Shown one piece after another: positions 24,578-35,413 of a DNA stretch of 60,000 nt. The position numbers and the translations under genes were made by a program. A model generated the notes under the pieces. It ran no database searches and was not told the DNA's origin. It saw only the letters and a list, made by a program, of their open reading frames with translations. Location of the stretch: the NCBI RefSeq assembly GCF_030272615.1, contig NC_081412.1, positions 684,148,583 to 684,208,582 on the forward strand, given 5' to 3'. This DNA comes from Cryptomeria japonica. Lineage: Eukaryota; Streptophyta; Pinopsida; Cupressales; Cupressaceae. Within the stretch, counting starts at the first letter, position 1; each line of letters starts with the position of its first letter.

Positions 24578-25712
24578 TCAATTTGATGAAGAGCTTCCTG
24601 TTGATGGAGTGCTACTCTGTTCTACCAGTGGAGTGTTGATTGGTTCTACTGGTGGAGGAGTATTCCTATCCACATTTAGTTTTGATTTCTTGATCCATTG
24701 TTTTGAGAATTCCTGCTTAACTTCTTGAAATTTTTCTTTAACTTTCAAACTAGAACCTTTGTTGTCTGCCAGTGATCCTTTACTTCTATAGAATTTTGCA
24801 ATATGTCCAATCTTGTTACACGCATAACAAGTCACATTATTCTTTTGAATAGCCTTTCCATAACCTATGCCAGTTTGTGTTCTGCATTGATTAGATAAGT
24901 GTCCAAATCTTCCACAAACATAACATCTCACATTCATTCTACAATTCTCAGAGTTATGACCAACTTTGTTGCATTTTGAACATTGACCGATGGGGGTGTT
25001 GATATTCTGATAATTTCTAGATCTACATTGATTTTCTCTATGACATACTTGTTACGGTTAAAGCACTGCCACTGAATTTATAAGCAGCGAGTTGTCTTAC
25101 TAGTTTTCTATGATCTTGTGTGTTTGCAGTACCGAAGCTTTCACCAACTTCAAAGACAATTCCACAAGTGTCACCTTTAGGTTTTTGATTTTTCAGCAAG
25201 TTACCAAGTTCTTCTGAGCTTTTCTTGAATTTCTCTTTATGTTGATTTGCAGTATCTAGTTCTCTTTCTAAGACTTCTTTCTGCCTCATCAATTCATTTG
25301 AGTCATTTTGTGTGTGCTTCAGATTTGTCTTCAACAAATCATTTTCATAGCTGAGTCTTGTGTTTTCATTTGCAGCATCACTTAGTCTTCTAGTCAAATC
25401 TTCTTCATTCTTCTTTCTATCTTCAATTTCTTTACAAAATCTCATAGTCATATCCTGCATCTCATTCTTTATTGTCATGTTCTCTTGTTTCAGCTTGTTT
25501 ATCATACCATTAAGAGTTTCTTTTTCATCATTCTCATTTTGCATCTTTTCACAAAGTTCTCTTCTCTTGTTTCTTGAAATAGTAAGATTTTCTTGAAGTG
25601 CTTGAATAATATCTTGAGCAGCCTTTAGATCATCTTCAAGTTTGATATTTTTCAATTTTTCTACATAATAGTCTGAGAGAGCTCCTTCAAGTTGCTTCAT
25701 CAAGTTTTCCAT
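24578..25712 (-). pseudogene. Coiled-coil plus four zinc knuckles protein (gag-like) of copy B
   Basis: Starts at the ATG at 25712, about 60 bases after the primer-binding site. About 230 residues of coiled coil (heptads rich in Leu, Glu, Lys, Asn) form an unbroken frame to 25038. Then come four C-x2-C-x4-H-x4-C knuckles (first one damaged), including CYVCGRFGHLSNQC and CYACNKIGH, and a Pro/Ser/Thr tail. One frameshift lies near 25045. The Copia capsid domain is not present. Confidence 0.85.
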
Positions 25713-25769
25713 CTCTACCAGTATCAAGATCTTCCTCAAGCTATTAGGCTTTTGAAAATAGAGGACCAG

Positions 25770-25781
25770 GCTCTAATACCA
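25770..25781 (-). other. Primer-binding site of copy B (tRNA-iMet, one mismatch)
   Basis: Minus strand TGGTATTAGAGC, one change from the canonical TGGTATCAGAGC. It is two bases inside the LTR edge at 25784. Confidence 0.88.
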
Positions 25782-25783
25782 AT

Positions 25784-26432
25784 TGTTAGGACTCCCACAG
25801 ATACTGAGAGGGGGGGTGAATCAGTATCTGACTAGTTAATAGACTTTCTTAACTTAAAACATGTAGAGCATATTAATACAGTGTACAGGTAAACATAAAG
25901 TAATGCAATAAATAGAGATAAAAACAACCACAAGAAAAACACACCATAACACAAGGATTTAACGAGGAAACCTGGTGTGGGAAAAACCTCAGTGGGATTT
26001 ATGACCCACAATATTCACTTACTGACCAATAAGAGAATATTACTACTACAAGAGGGGCCTGCACATGCAGGAAGGCCAATTGCCTAGAGCTCACTGCTCA
26101 AATACAAAATAGGAAGTCTCACTGACTTACAAAATGGATTATATAAATCCAATGTCTTGTACTGCTTCAAAGTAGCATCTATAATGTCAGATCTAGTACC
26201 GGTTTCTTCTCTGCTTCTTACATAAACCCTTCACCTATAATTTTCATAATAGGTTTGCCTTATTTAACCTAATTACATTCTTCTTCCTTACACAAAATGT
26301 TCTAAAATGATCACCTACAATAATAGATCTGCCTTATTTTGCCTAATTAATTGCATTCTTCTTCCTTACAATCTTCTTCCTCATTTCACCTAATCACCTA
26401 CAATGTCTCATTGGAGTGTGCATATGCCAACA
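25784..26432 (-). repeat. 5' LTR of copy B, internally deleted
   Basis: 649 bases, about 150 shorter than the 3' LTR. The R/U5 half is intact (two-hairpin element at 25963-26009). Most of U3, including the TATA box and the GTCGACTTAC word, is replaced by a near-duplicate of a neighbouring CTTCTTCCTTAC-containing segment. The outer edge and target duplication are intact. Confidence 0.9.
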
Positions 26433-26924
26433 TGAGGATCATAAGACCTTTTTCACAATAGTTGTATCTTCAACTTGTTCACCAAGGCCTCTCATGGCAT
26501 TGACAGTCTCATCTACTCTAAGCATATATTTTTCTATTTTTACATCACCATTCATTTTAAGGCTTTTAGAAATGGCCCTAAGGGTTTGAAGTTTGGCTTC
26601 TTTTATCTTGTCATTGCCCTAATAAATACTGACAAGTTTGTCCCATACTTCTTTAGCACTTTTACAGTCCATAACTTTCACAAGAATCACATTAGTTAAA
26701 CCACACAGAAGAGCATTTTTGGCTTTTGCATTTCTTGCATAGGCTTTCTTCTCATCAGCTATAGAAGGGTCTTTTGATGGTAATCTGTAACCTTGAGTTA
26801 CTAATTCCCACACATCAAAACCCAATGAAGATAGAGAAGTCTCCATTTTGACACTCTTGAAGGCAAAATTATTACCATCAAACAATGGTGCATTGGTTGT
26901 AGAAAAGCCTTCTAAATTAGCCAT
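26433..26924 (-). pseudogene. Copia gag N-terminal part of element D (capsid)
   Basis: The frame from the ATG at 26924 begins MANLEGFSTTNAPLFDGNNF. It contains the W-x-(D/L)V region of DUF4219/UBN2-type Copia capsids, including KAKNALLCGL and CKSAKEVWDKLVSIY. It continues, with stops, to the copy B insertion point. The downstream gag segment on the other side of copy B (19992 leftward) picks up in the matching frame once one copy of the TGAGG duplication is discounted. Confidence 0.88.
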
Positions 26925-26983
26925 GTCAAATACTCTACCAGGAAACCCCCTAATTATCTAGGTTTTGACTTTGAAATGACTTG

Positions 26984-27830
26984 TTGGAGTATTGAAAACA
27001 CTGAAAGGGGGAGGTGGGGTGAATTAGTGTTTGAGGCTAAATTTCATTTTTAAACAAATATGATATAGTAATTAATACATGTAGTAAGATGCTACTTTGA
27101 AACTTTGCTACATGAAAAATGCGATAATTCTAAAGTAGGCATGTAATAAAGACCTTTAAAGAATTTCACAAAGTAACACTAACATCATCATTTTCATGAG
27201 TGGAAAATCCTCCTGGGGGATAAAAACCACTTGCAAATTGCCTCACTGGCTTATGATGCAAAATTGTTACAATAGTCTCAATGCCTCACTAGCAAAGATA
27301 ATTTCATGTCTCACTGACATTCACAAAAAAGGTCATTGTGTCTCACTGACAACACCTTTTACCAATTGATCAACTTGAAAGAATAAATACCATGGGTTAC
27401 TCTATTTCACTGAAGCACGTCTCAGTTTTATACAAACATGATTTAAACCTTACATACTTCATTGTTAAAAGCATGTCAGATATAAGTCATATTCATACAA
27501 ATACTGGTTTCAACTTAATACAAATTTTTCACAATGGTTTACAATAAAATTTGTGCAAGATGCACACAAAAGTTTTCACGGATGATACAAGCCGTTGTCA
27601 AGCAGAATGACAGTAAATGAAGAATGCCCTATTATTTTTTTCAACTAACTTTTATGTCATTGTTTTTGAAAGACAAAGATTTAAAGAAGCTCTTGATTTA
27701 TTTCTATAATCATAGACAAAAAAATATTCACAACATTTCTTCCCGTTCGAACCTTTTTTCAAGAAAAAAAAAACCCTATTTATATTGCCCATGTCTCAAA
27801 CTACAATGACTTCTCAGCCATTATTCATAA
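26984..27830 (-). repeat. 5' LTR of element D, outer end uncertain
   Basis: Inner edge TGTTGGAGTATTG (plus strand, 26984) followed by the AACACTGAAAGGGGG motif typical of these LTRs. The shared stem-loop occurs at 27199-27231. No standard tRNA-Met primer-binding site follows the edge. The TATA box at 27776-27786 shows that U3 continues beyond it, but I could not place the outer edge; 27830 is a minimum. Confidence 0.55.
27776..27786 (-). promoter_or_regulatory. TATA box in LTR of element D
   Basis: Minus strand reads AATATAAATAG, close to the plant consensus. It lies in a minus-strand LTR about 790 bases upstream of the LTR inner edge, implying a long R/U5. Confidence 0.5.
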
Positions 27831-30800
27831 CTATCATTTTCACTAGCACTGAAAAAATGAAATTTCATAACTATTATCAAACAAAAAAAGAATCAAAACA
27901 ATGTATATTCAACCAAGGAAAGGCTCTTTTCTTTCTGATCATTAAAAAATAATAATTACTTTTATTTTCCAAATCAGAACATGATTACCAAATTTAGGAG
28001 TCCAACTGTTTTAAATATCGAAACAACTCAAGCATGAGTTTACTAGAACAAGGTCCATTGTTACTCCCCCAAGTCAAACGAGACCCCAAGAATATTATGG
28101 CAGCCATAATCTTGCAACTAGGGTTTCAAGATATAACCCATGTGATTCCAAGTGCCCACACAATAAGATTAGGGCAAAACAAATCAAAATGCCTTTTACA
28201 ATGTCTAAAAAGAAATATGAATGAGAATCAATAAATATGCTGCCAAGATTCCCAATGATGGTATCTTCAAAAAAACTTGTAAGGTCCCTTTCAAATGATG
28301 ATGTATTTACACATAATAATGCCTATCCAAATACCGACCATCAAGGAAAGAGTGTGTCGAGCACAATGATGTTGACCACTTTTCAAACCATTGTAAGACC
28401 ATATTTGTTGTACATATCATGTCAACCAAAATAATCACAAATGTGCCAAGTGAAAATACATAATGCCTTCATAGTCAAGGACTTTTAATGTCTTTGCAGA
28501 TGATATTTTTCCCTACCCAATGATTATTTAATCAAGTCTCCTCTTTGCATAGTACCAAGCTATTTGTACAATTTTGCTATGAGATTTTCAAACTCATACA
28601 CAATATTACAAATATGATCTTTTAATAATAATGATACCACATATGCCATATTCATAGATTAAATAATTGATCTTTGCCACTAAGAAGATTATAGACAAAT
28701 GATTTAAGGTAGGCATAAAATGCCTTGAATCTCTCATTATAAGACATCTATATACCTCATAGGCATTATACTGCTAATGACTTATAGTCTTGTTGTAAAA
28801 AGCCATCAATATCTTATCAAGAGTTAATGATAAGATAACAATCTCTTGTTAGATACAAAGCATATGAGACATCAACAACTAAGGCAAAATGAGATACACA
28901 AAATATCAAATAACAAGACTTGTCCATAAAGCCATTCAAATAGAGTATGAGACAGAGAACCAAATAGCACTTACCAAAGTCTTGAGAAAACCTTTAACCT
29001 ATTATAATGATCACTGTTTCAAACCATGTATAATGTCTCATCATGACATCAATGTAAAACTCAATGTCAAAGGGATCAATAAAGACATGTAGTCAGACCC
29101 CCCTTTTTTCAGATACGAGCATGATGAAGCTCAAGATACGGGCTTGTTGTGCTACAAGATGATTGCAATAGTGCTATGGATAGAGATATCTTGAGAGTTC
29201 TTGTAGAGTATTCAAGATAGCATCAAGAGAGAGAGAGATAAGAGAGAGCCAAGAGTAGAACCCTTCAAAATGAGAAAAGAAAAGATTTTAAGGCTGGGAA
29301 TGGGTGTGGAGGGCCATTTCAATTGAAATAACACTAAGGGAATATATATCAAAAGGCACCCAATTGACTGTAGGATACAAGATTGTGTGGATCTATTGAG
29401 ACATTGGTGTAGCATGCAGACGTCAACGTGATGTGTTTCCATGAAAATCTTCTAACTTGACATTTGGAATGAAGTTAATCCTATTTTTGAACTTTAAAAA
29501 CATACTCGCAATGTTTAGAAATAAAAAATACTAAAATTGATCAAAATATTTGTAGCATCATAAATTGTACATCCTTGCTAGGGTTGTACAATTTCATGCT
29601 TGGTTTAGCACCCACCTTAGTGTGTTTTGCATCTTGTATTTCTCATCTCCTTTAAGTATTTAATTAATTAATTTAATTAAATCTAAATTTATATTTCACC
29701 TCTTCACAAGTTGTAAAGTTGGGCTCTTTACCCTAAGTGTGTCCCTTTTCATTTTATCCCTTCAATAAATCATTAAATCATAAACCTTAATTGTGTCATG
29801 TTTTGATCTTTAAGGTCGGATTTTAGATATCAAAAGATCTAGAAATCAGCTATGACTTTGGGATTCTCTCTAATATCATCATATCTAACAACCCTAAAAA
29901 TTTAGTGAAAAGTTGTTCTAACCATGTGCACTTTGCACACAATCCCCGACATTTTTTTGCGAAATTTTAGGAGCATAATTCTATAATATTATAATGCTTA
30001 AGCCCAAAGTATTGGCAGGAAATGGAAATCCTAGGTCAGGATAAAGATGAAATTAAGATCTATAGTTTCATACATAAGAGCTCTCTTTCTTTATTTGAAG
30101 GGGTCTTTCTAATCATCCAAGGGTAGGTTTTTGGAGCAAGAAGAGTCTTCTATGTACCGAAAGAGAATATCTTTTGAAGTGTTTAACAAGATTCATCAAT
30201 CAAGCATTCATCAAGAATTATTCCATCAATTGGGGGTTTTAAAGATGCAGGAAAGAAATAGGAGATCATCGACTGAAGATTGGTTTGTACCTCTCCCTTA
30301 AGGTTTGGTATGGTGTCATGTTGTTTCCATGTCTTTGTATGAGCTTCATTATATCAATTTGATTCACATTCATTATTTAGATCACTTTACATCATTGATT
30401 TAGGGAATTTCTATTGTCAATTACAATCAATTAGGGTTTCCTCTATAGGGTTGCTCTAGATTGTTTTCTCTCATATGAGGATCTTATACATTGTGGAGGG
30501 GAAAAAGCGAGATCCGGTGACTAGGCGCTAATCCCATTTTAGCCAACACATTCAGAATATGAAAGAGCCTAGGGAGATAGCTCACTTTCACTACTTCTTG
30601 TAAGAAAGACAGAGCTAAGGATAATATCTTAGGGTTTCTATTCCTCTTGTTCTATGTGATGAGAAAAATTAGGGTTTGATGATCAACTAGACTAGGAGAT
30701 AAACAATGAAGCACATATGAACTGAAATTGAACAAAATTGTAAATCTGAAATTGAGATACTGAGAGTGTACAAGGGGAAGGAATTTTAATGTGTACCTAA
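27831..30800. other. Non-coding, nothing firmly recognised
   Basis: AT-rich DNA with only short chance ORFs. 30060-30250 contains CAATCAAGCATTCATCAAGAA and TTTGAAGGGGT words that recur near 34690-34760, so it is probably part of an old LTR related to that repeat. A short GA-rich run occurs at 29229-29250. No gene or RNA was identified. Confidence 0.4.
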
Positions 30801-30826
30801 TGCTAAAAATTGAGCCAAACTGACAA

Positions 30827-30994
30827 GGACCAAGGTGCCACACCCTTGTCATTTTTCTGCAGACAGGAGGTTGTAACTCCCTGACTGCAATTTTGAGGTC
30901 CTGAACCTATATACTGCCAAAAATCACTGAAAAGTGGAGGGACCAAGGTGCCACACCCCTGTCCTAGGTAGGACCAGGGTACCACACCCCTATC
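30827..30994. repeat. Three dispersed copies of a 24-base word
   Basis: GGACCAAGGTGCCACACCC and close variants occur at 30827, 30940 and 30971. The surrounding sequence is not repeated. Function unknown. Confidence 0.6.
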
Positions 30995-30999
30995 CAAGA

Positions 31000-31739
31000 C
31001 AAATTAGGGCAAATCTGAGGGTTCTGGGTTGTACTTATGTCATTTTCTGATCTGAAACTCCTTTTAAGTACCTATTTTTGCACCTCCAACTGAAAAGAGA
31101 GGGTGTGATTGGCTATATAGTTTTTTTCCTCAATCAAACCCCTATGTTGGTGATTTCCACCTCCACAAATGTGTGTACTAGAACCTTGTGTGTATGCAAG
31201 ATCCTAAAATGAAAGAAAACAATCCAGAGCAGGGTGATCGTACGAATTTGTGTCTCACTTTAGGCTAACAATGCATGTTTCGGCTAGAAGCATTCTAACT
31301 AGAACCCTTCTGGCCCGACTGATTTAGTAGCCATGCAGCGCTCATGTGGCAAGGGGTTTTTGGCCGAAAAGATTCCAAACAAAAGGGTTCCAACTGGAAA
31401 CCTCTTGCGCTATACACTAGTACATTCAGGTCAAGATTTCGACAGCAAATCATCAGAATTCTGACAAAATTTCATCACACTACTGACAAAAAAAGCCATC
31501 GAAAACTTTGTGTTGGAAGTTCCAACTATCCTTGTGGTCATCACAATTTCAACATCACCTCCAACCTTTCTGACGGCCACCATGGATGCTCATACGTTGA
31601 AAGAATACCGCCGCGATCTCGGCCTATCGTCAGAATTCCGACTCCAAAAGATAAAATTCTGACAAAGGAGTGTCGTCGGATGCACAACATCCTCATCGGA
31701 CGTTCCATTAGTTGTCATTAGAATTCTGATGGCGAGAGA
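31000..31739. other. Non-coding flank of the DRM palindrome
   Basis: Contains several GAATTC-centred dyads (near 31450, 31633 and 31720) and an unrecognised 125-codon ORF (31344-31721, plus). That ORF is Ser/Arg/His-rich and looks like chance. This flank is not repeated on the other side of the palindrome, so it lies outside the inverted duplication. Confidence 0.35.
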
Positions 31740-31989
31740 TGATGTGGGTCAAATGGCTTTGCCGTCGGTGAATGAAAGCATTGAACAAGTTCTATTTTTA
31801 AAAATTGCATTAAACATTTTAATTTATTTGATTCAATGTTATTTGCAAAAAGTGATTATCAATGATGTTTCCTTTCTCCAAGAATTGTCTAGGATATTTC
31901 CGTCAGATAATATGTAACATCGAATGACTAAATTTTTTCTTTACAAATGCTTATTTAATTTAATTATTTTCTGAGCGTGAATTAAAATT

Positions 31990-32873
31990 TATATTTGTAC
32001 AGAAGCAGAACATACAAGTTGAAGAGTCATGTGCAAGCACATTTCCTAAAAGAAATCAAGTAGATATTATCTTGAATGACATGGAAACAAGCTCATCAGC
32101 TGCCTAGAAGAGAGCAATTGGAGAATGGCAGAGGAAAGTGTTTAAAGGTGATAAATAGATAGATAGTATGCAATACAAACAAACAATGTTTGGAGTGTCT
32201 AATGTGATGTCTCTAATTTATGTCTGGTTTTGGAGTTCCTAGGAAACCTACTGGGCCATGCTTGGAGGAAATCAATGTGTTCATTCAAGGAGCACCTTTT
32301 TTCTATTATGAGAATGATACTTTTGCACTGAGGGATATTTGGAAGTCAATATCCAAAAATTTCTATAGTGTGGAACAAGAGTTGGCGGACTCAAAGTATA
32401 ATTGTCAGCTTTCAGAAGACCAAGAGGTTATGTACACAATCTCCCAATAGAAGAGTGATTTCAAGAATTACCTCTCCCCCCTATGACTATTCAGGAAGCA
32501 CTTCCTCAAACAAAGGACTATTGGCCTCCATGGGATCAAAGAAAAAAAATTAAAGCATAGACTCTAGACGATGTGGTGGTGTCCTTTGTGAAGAACTCTA
32601 CACTATAATTGAAAATTCATGAGGGAAACTGTAAGATAGTGAAGAGAAATACAATCTTGAAAAGTGGGAAGAATTGATCTTGGTTTGGGTGGGGCCAAGT
32701 CAGGTAGCTCCTCTAGAGGTTGACAAGATAGAAATCATATTAGGATTTGAAAAAGATCACACTCGTGGAACTTTGTGTGCGAGTGATCGATTGTGGTGTT
32801 TGGGTAATGCATTCCAAATAGATACAGTTGCATTCCAAATGGGTAATGTCTTGATTAAATACTTTTATCCTGG
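31990..32873 (+). pseudogene. DRM-type de novo cytosine methyltransferase fragment, left arm and loop
   Basis: DRM enzymes place new cytosine methylation in plants, guided by small RNAs, and have circularly permuted catalytic motifs (C-terminal motifs first, motif I later). Visible in order: GFGVP (32226), GAPFFYYEN (32289), RGYVHNLPIEE (32424), LPLPPMTIQEALPQTKDYWP (32468), LILVWVGPSQVAPLE (32676), DHTRG, LGNAFQIDTVAF (32799), then VLIKYFYPGG in the loop. These blocks follow DRM2/DRM3 in order and spacing. A +1 shift near 32420, plus stops, kill the frame. The acceptor-like TTGTACAG before 31990 suggests a retained intron. UBA domains and motifs I-IV are not in this arm. Confidence 0.88.
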
Positions 32874-33982
32874 TGGCATGCAACTGTATGTATTTGGAAT
32901 GCATTACCCAAACACCACAATCGATCACTCACACACGAAGTTCCATGAGTGTGATCTTTTTCAAATTCTAATATGATTTCTATCTCGTCAACCTCTAGAG
33001 GAGCCACCTGACTTGGCCCCACCCAAACCAAGATCCATTCTTCCCACTTTTCAAGATTGTATTTCTCTTCACTATCTTGTAGTTTCCCTTGTGAATTTTC
33101 AATTATAGTGTAGAGTTCTTCATGAAGGACACCACCACATCGTCTAGAGTCTATGCTTCAATTTTTTTCTTTGATCCCATGGAGGCCAATAGTCCTTTGT
33201 CTGAGGAAGTGCTTCCTAAATAGTCATGGGGGGGAGAGGTAATGCTTGAAATTACCCTTCTATTGGGAGATTGTGTACATAACCTCTTGGTCTTCTGAAA
33301 GTTGAAAATTACTTCAAGTCTACCAACTCTGGTTCGACACTATAGAAATTTTTGGATATTGACTTCCAAATATCCCTCGGTGCAAAATTATCATTCTCAT
33401 AATAGAAAAAAGGTGCTCCTTGCATGAACACATTGATTTCCTCCAAGCATGGCCCAATAGGTTTCGCAGGAACTCCAAAACCAGTTAGTCCCTCCGAACA
33501 TATATTAGAGACATCACATCAGACACTTTAGACATTGTTTGTTTGTATTGCATACTATCTATCTATTTATCACCCTTAAACACTTTCCTTTGCCATTCTC
33601 CAATTGCTCTCTTCTAAGCAGCTGATGAGCTTGTTTCCATGTCATTCAAGATAATGTCTGCTCACTTTCTTTTAGGAAATTTGCTTGCACATGACTCTTC
33701 AACTTGTATGTTCTGCGTCCGTACAGATATAAATTTTAATTCATGCTCAGATAATAATTAAATAAAATAAGCATTTGTAATGAAAATATTTAGTCATTCG
33801 ATGTTACATATTATCTAATGGAAAGATCCTAGACAATTCTTGGAGAAAGGAAACATCATTGATAATCATTTTTTGCAAATAACACTGAATCAAATAAATT
33901 AAAAATGTTTCATGTAATTTTTAAAAGTAGAACTCATTCAATGCTTTCATGCACCGACGGCAAAGTCGTCTGACCCACACCA
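32874..33982 (-). pseudogene. DRM-type methyltransferase fragment, right (inverted) arm
   Basis: Minus-strand copy of the same DRM segment. The WVGPSQ.., PPMTIQEALP-equivalent and GAPFFYYEN-equivalent blocks can be followed in reverse complement, with independent stops and small indels. The intron-like AT-rich portion (33720-33950) is also present. The differences between arms are scattered, indicating an old duplication. Confidence 0.85.
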
Positions 33983-34397
33983 TTATGCATAATAGAACAA
34001 ATCAATATAATAGGCTATTATAAAGAATATATACAAAAATATGAAAGAACATTAAATTACCATTACAAACCCATAAACCATTAAATAGTGAAAATAGATA
34101 TAAATTTGTAAATGTCTCCCTATAAACACCACAACCATAACCAAAACAAAACAAATTCTTACCCGCAAAAACTTAGCTAGTGAGTTGCAAGTCTACAATA
34201 TCTCTGAGATGATCAAACTATTTCTTAATTTTGTTCTTCTGGTTAGTCAATGGATTTAGTTGCATTTTCAAGTTTTCTTTTTGAAGCCTTTTGTTTCCCT
34301 ATATTTGAGACATAATAAAATTCTTGTGAGTAGGAAATTGATTCAAGAGTTACATGTGAAGAATTTGGCAAAGTAAATGATGACAATCAAACTCAAA
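33983..34397. other. Non-coding spacer
   Basis: AT-rich spacer between the large palindrome and the first short one. Nothing recognised. Confidence 0.4.
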
Positions 34398-34405
34398 TTT
34401 TATCT

Positions 34406-34638
34406 GTCTTGATTAAAGACTTTTATTCTAATGGCATTAAATTAAAGTTCTTTCTCTAGTTTTTGGTGATCTCTGGAGCAGAGGTTGCTTTGCATCGACC
34501 TCGGATACATTTAACTTGTGTTGTATCTACGAAAAATATGTATCCTAGGATGATGCAATGCAACCTCTACTCCACCAATACCAGATAGAAGAGAAAGTAC
34601 TTTAATTTAAAGCCATCATGATAAAATGCTTTCAAGAC
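34406..34638. repeat. Short palindrome 1 from DRM catalytic motif I
   Basis: Arms 34406-34510 and 34538-34638, loop 27 bases. The plus arm reads VLIKDFYSNGIKLKFFL and then ISGAEVALHRPRIH. The minus arm preserves LSGIGGVEVALHHPRIH, the DRM motif I region (SAM-binding, normally F-S/T-G-I-G-G). A few lines of flanking DNA are also shared with short palindrome 2. Confidence 0.85.
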
Positions 34639-35130
34639 ATATATTAGGTATAAAAGGAAGCCTACTCTATCATTTGAAGGGGTTTACCTACAATTCAAGT
34701 GATCTCTTAGTTATAAAATCAATTCAATTTGAAGTGAACATGAAATCAAGCATTCATCAAGAATTGAAGGAGAAATCAAGTTAATAAAGATATTTAATAA
34801 AGATATCATCTTTTAAATTAAGAAATGGGCAAGAGATTAAGAATACAAACCTTCCATATTGCACACTTCAAGGTATATTAAAATTAGTTTAAAGTGTATT
34901 CATTTAGGGACCTTTCATAAAATATTCTCAACTTACATATCATAAAAGGATCTTAAAATATTCATTGTTTATAATGATCAGAATTTGGTTGTTCCATGCA
35001 CCTTCCTTTACTATTTTAAAAATATCATCGACCAAAATATTGTGCAGTAGTAGTATGGAGTGCATTTCATCTATTTTATGTCTAAATATTTCATCATACC
35101 ACTTTCTTTTCAAAGGTGACTGATTGATTG

Positions 35131-35413
35131 TGGTGTTTGGGTAATGCATTCCAAATAGATCCAGTTGCATACCATTTATCTGTCTTGATTAAAGACTTTT
35201 ATCCTAATGGAATCAAATTAAAGTTCTTTCTCTATTTTTTGGTGATCTCTAGAGCAAAGGTTGCTTTGCATTGACCTGGGATACATTTAACTTGTGTTGT
35301 ATCTGCAGAAATATGTATCCTAGGATGGTGCAATGCAACCTCTGCTCCACCAATACCAGATAGAAGAGAAAGTACTTTAATTTAAAGCCATCAGGATAAA
35401 ATTCTTTCAAGAC
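35131..35413. repeat. DRM fragment plus short palindrome 2
   Basis: 35131-35300 (plus) reads continuously from LGNAFQIDPVAYHLSVLIKD through FYPNGIKLKFFL to ISRAKVALH: the permuted order 'motif X then motif I' that marks DRM enzymes. The palindrome arms are 35182-35286 and 35313-35413. The minus arm reads LSGIGGAEVALHHPRIH, an intact motif I. The plus arm has a stop and a damaged SGIGG. Confidence 0.88.

Larger units (their letters stand above)
19993..26432 (-). mobile_element. Copy B: non-autonomous Sirevirus-like LTR retrotransposon, complete
   Basis: Full-length insertion of 6,440 bases with TG...CA LTR ends and a perfect 5-base target duplication TGAGG (19988-19992 and 26433-26437). It is inserted in the gag gene of element D. 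Order on the minus strand: 5' LTR, primer-binding site, gag-like ORF, ORF2, duplicated polypurine tracts, 3' LTR. No pol domains lie anywhere between the LTRs, so it must use enzymes supplied in trans. Two purine tracts with the common core GCCAAAGGGGGAG lie before the 3' LTR; repeated polypurine tracts of this kind are known from Sireviruses. Confidence 0.95.
31740..33982. repeat. Large palindrome, arms about 1.1 kb, loop 36 bases
   Basis: The left arm (31740-32837) and right arm (32874-33982) are reverse complements, with small indels and by eye more than 90% identity. The 36-base loop is 32838-32873. Both arms carry the same segment of a DRM-type DNA methyltransferase gene, including intron-like sequence. 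It is therefore an inverted duplication of genomic DNA and not of a spliced cDNA. A transcript crossing it would fold into a very long double-stranded RNA. Confidence 0.95.

Noticed and set aside
31344-31721. 125-codon ORF before the DRM palindrome
   Set aside because: Composition looks random, no family recognised, and it is not repeated in the other arm.
34406-34638. Anonymous MITE
   Set aside because: The arms translate to DRM motif I (SGIGG.EVALH) and contiguous DRM sequence precedes the second copy, so it derives from a gene fragment rather than a typical MITE.
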